Assembly (NCBI GenBank): GCA_014529385.2
Contig: CM043968.1
Location: forward strand, 132,686,018-132,750,017
Length of the DNA stretch: 64,000 nucleotides
Reading direction: 5' to 3'
DNA from: Adiantum capillus-veneris
Lineage: Eukaryota; Streptophyta; Polypodiopsida; Polypodiales; Pteridaceae
The notes beneath the pieces are model-generated. The model was not told where the DNA came from and made no database searches. It saw only the letters and a program-made list of their open reading frames with translations. This document shows, one piece after another, positions 62,025-64,000 of the stretch. Position 1 is the first letter of the stretch. Each line of letters starts with the position of its first letter. A program made the position numbers and the translations under genes.

Positions 62025-64000
62025 GAGAAAGCTCCAATGAAATTGGAACGGTTCAGTTGCAGGTATTGGCAAAGTGTGATGGGGTTCTGCAACCAGTGTC
62101 TGTTTTGCAAAGGAGACTGAGGCTTGATGATGATAGCTACTTTCTTCTCAGCTGTGATTTGTGACAATACTATATTGCAAGCTTGCATTCTACCAAATTA
62201 GAGTCCGAGCTAGGTGCCTCCAATCTTTCCCCAATGTGAGTTGGAACACACTTGTCAATCCATGATTTATTGGATTTCTTGTTGACCTATTTCTTCTGTT
62301 TGGTGCAGTATTTTGGAGGAGGAAATTAGAGACAACACTCCTTCAAACAAACTTTTTAACAATCCGACCCCGGGTAGTGCAGAGCCAATTGAAGTGGAGG
62401 ATGATGATTTGTCATCTAATATATCATCCTTCGAGATTGTCAGACGGTTGACTCCAAATGACATTCTCCATAGAGTTATAGCAAAGTGCACGCTGTTGGG
62501 GAGGGTCCGTGAGCTGCCTGCAAAAATCCCAAATAACACAATCTTTGAATTGGTGGATGGACGTCAAATGGAGGGCATGGAGCAGAAGTACGACGGTAAC
62601 CTCTAGACCAAACCTCAAACTCAAACAAGGGCCCTCAATGACTTGACTCTTCCCAAAAGCATGTGTGGTGGTTCACTGAAATGTGTGAATGAGCGTTGTC
62701 CATTCTTTGCAAGGACAGGGTCAGCCAACAAGCTTCATTGGTGTGGTCAGCTTCTTAAGTCTCCCATAGTCTCCCATAGTTGGTAGCTATGATTGCGGGA
62801 GCTTTGGTAATATAGAGTGTTTCTTTTGCAAGCATACCCCTCTTTGCATTGGGACATGTCCTGCCATTGCTTACTACTTTATGCCCAAAGGCACATCACA
62901 TTCTCGACTTTTTATCCACTATGGGGAACACTCTCATGATGTTCGCAAAGGAATGTGCAGGGGTTCACTCAGGAATGTTTGTAATCTTGTGTCTCAGGTT
63001 GTTAGCATGGATCATATTGCAAGGCCAAGGAGAGTACAAATGATAATTGGAAAGGAAATGGTACTTCGTGCTTTCACAAATCAGGACAAGGGAGCATCTG
63101 AGTTTATGTCTGAGCAAGAGTTAAGAGAGATGTCAAGAGAAATGGACGCATTGGTGAACCTTAAGAAGTAGGTTCAACTAATTGTACTACTCTTGACAAC
63201 TTGAAATTGATTTGTGCTAATCTATCATGGTTCTACTTGACAGGTTGAAACAAATGGTAGTGCAAAGTAGACGAGCAAATAGACCTGCAGGTGATGGGTT
63301 TGAGGCAATTCTTGAGTTGAAGAGAAAATGTCATTTTGAATTATTTCATGGTTCTCGATTCCCACTACAAGCAAATTCAGGGGACAAGAGATGCTTTCTA
63401 TTCAAAATGTCCACAACCGGTGAAGGATCAGGGGTTAGCATAGTGAAAAGGATGGACACTGTTGGTACCGATGATCTTAGGCAATCTTGGGTCTGTTTTG
63501 ATCACGTGCATAGAATTGAGGGTGGCTGGCATACCATGGGGGCGCATGTCTATGATCACTTGTAAGTATTGATTTGACCTAGCTCAGTGATGTAAATTTT
63601 GTGGCTAATTTCCATTTCAGCATGTTTGTGCAGTGTTGCAGAGCTGCTTACAATTGCCACTTGTGAGTTTAGAGAGGAGGACGAGGTGGTGCAGATTATG
63701 TTCTGGGAGAACTTAGTAAGGGTCGTGATAGAGCATGGTGGTAGAAAACCGCAATTTGCAGGGTTCATGGTTGATGAAGCAAGTGCAAATTGGCGTGCAG
63801 TGAGAGCTGTGTTCAATGATGGAAAGGAGATGGTCGGTCGAGAGAGATCTTGCCTTTTCCATTGGAAGGAAAGCCTCAAAATTCATACAGATCGATATAT
63901 TGCATCACCCTTTAGGGACACCCATCTAGACATGTGTGAGAGCTGGAGAAATGCATCTACTAGGTCTGATGCACTTGAGCATTTTAGGCGAATAAGGGCA

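Larger units (their letters stand above)
56733..64000 (+). pseudogene. Decayed multi-exon transposase gene (WRKY-GCM1/FLYWCH-like finger plus MULE-like core), split by copia element
   Basis: Exon A (56733-56850 joined to 62030-62155) reads IFLGDLNGAAVEVPFLDGVA up to the copia insertion and resumes in frame as SNEIGTVQLQVLAKCDG. Exon B (62310-63167) has an acidic start, TAG at 62604-62606 and a 10-bp duplication (62760-62779) that shifts the frame. It then gives CKHTPLC, CPAIAYYFMP and HYGEHSH, a C-C-H-H finger of the WRKY-GCM1/FLYWCH type. A 76-bp intron (GTAGGT 63168 to ACAG 63243) keeps the frame. The next exon runs to 63561 (GTAAGT), with acceptor GTGCAG at 63633. The last exon has GFMVDEASANWRAVRAVF then CLFHWKESL, the second catalytic Asp and C-x-x-H pattern of MULE-like transposases. 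It runs off the window. Confidence 0.72.

Overview
The window is nuclear DNA of a land plant. It is AT-rich, full of (GA)n/(GT)n microsatellites, and most of it is transposable elements: Ty3/gypsy of the Tat group (two RNase H domains, tRNA-Asp-like primer sites), two Ty1/copia elements, a CACTA (En/Spm) transposon and an APE-type LINE. The LINE has a coiled-coil/RRM ORF1, and one decayed gene carries a ParB-like plus beta-class DNA methyltransferase architecture. Both are unusual for a flowering plant and suggest, without proving, a fern or another non-flowering lineage. No ordinary intact host gene was recognised, and no tRNA, rRNA or CRISPR locus was seen.

Layout. 1-9034: Tat-type gypsy element on the minus strand, left LTR cut by the window edge, gag-pol in one frame broken by two TGA codons. 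9035-11452: non-coding, with a 45-bp tandem repeat. 11763-16380: near full-length LINE on the minus strand (intact ORF1, broken ORF2). 16557-17590: 5'-truncated second copy of the same LINE with an inverted 5' tip. 17667-48320: a four-level nest. The outermost element is an RT-less gag/protease LTR element (plus strand). Inside it sits a copia element (minus, 28572-46296, TSD GATTC). Inside the copia 5' LTR sits a second RT-less gag/protease LTR element (plus, 33957-46173, TSD TCGCT). Inside that sits a CACTA transposon (38238-44374, TSD CAT) carrying a fragment of a heavy-metal-associated isoprenylated plant protein (HIPP) gene. LTR divergence falls from roughly 8% to 2.6% to about 1% going inwards, as nesting requires.

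48321-50578: microsatellites and rearranged repeats. 50759-54538 (minus): decayed multi-exon gene with an acidic N-terminus, a ParB/sulfiredoxin-like segment and a C-terminal beta-class amino-methyltransferase. 54539-56732: intergenic segment with two related long hairpins and promoter-like repeats. 56733 to the window end (plus): decayed multi-exon transposase gene (WRKY-GCM1/FLYWCH-like zinc finger followed by a MULE-like RNase H-fold core). One of its exons is split by a third-party copia element (56851-62024, TSD GAGAA), and the reading frame resumes across the insertion.

Most notable candidate: the head-to-head methyltransferase/transposase pair with paired hairpins between them. It may be the remains of a DNA transposon that carried its own DNA methyltransferase. 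Its right end lies outside the window and both genes are broken, so this remains a hypothesis.
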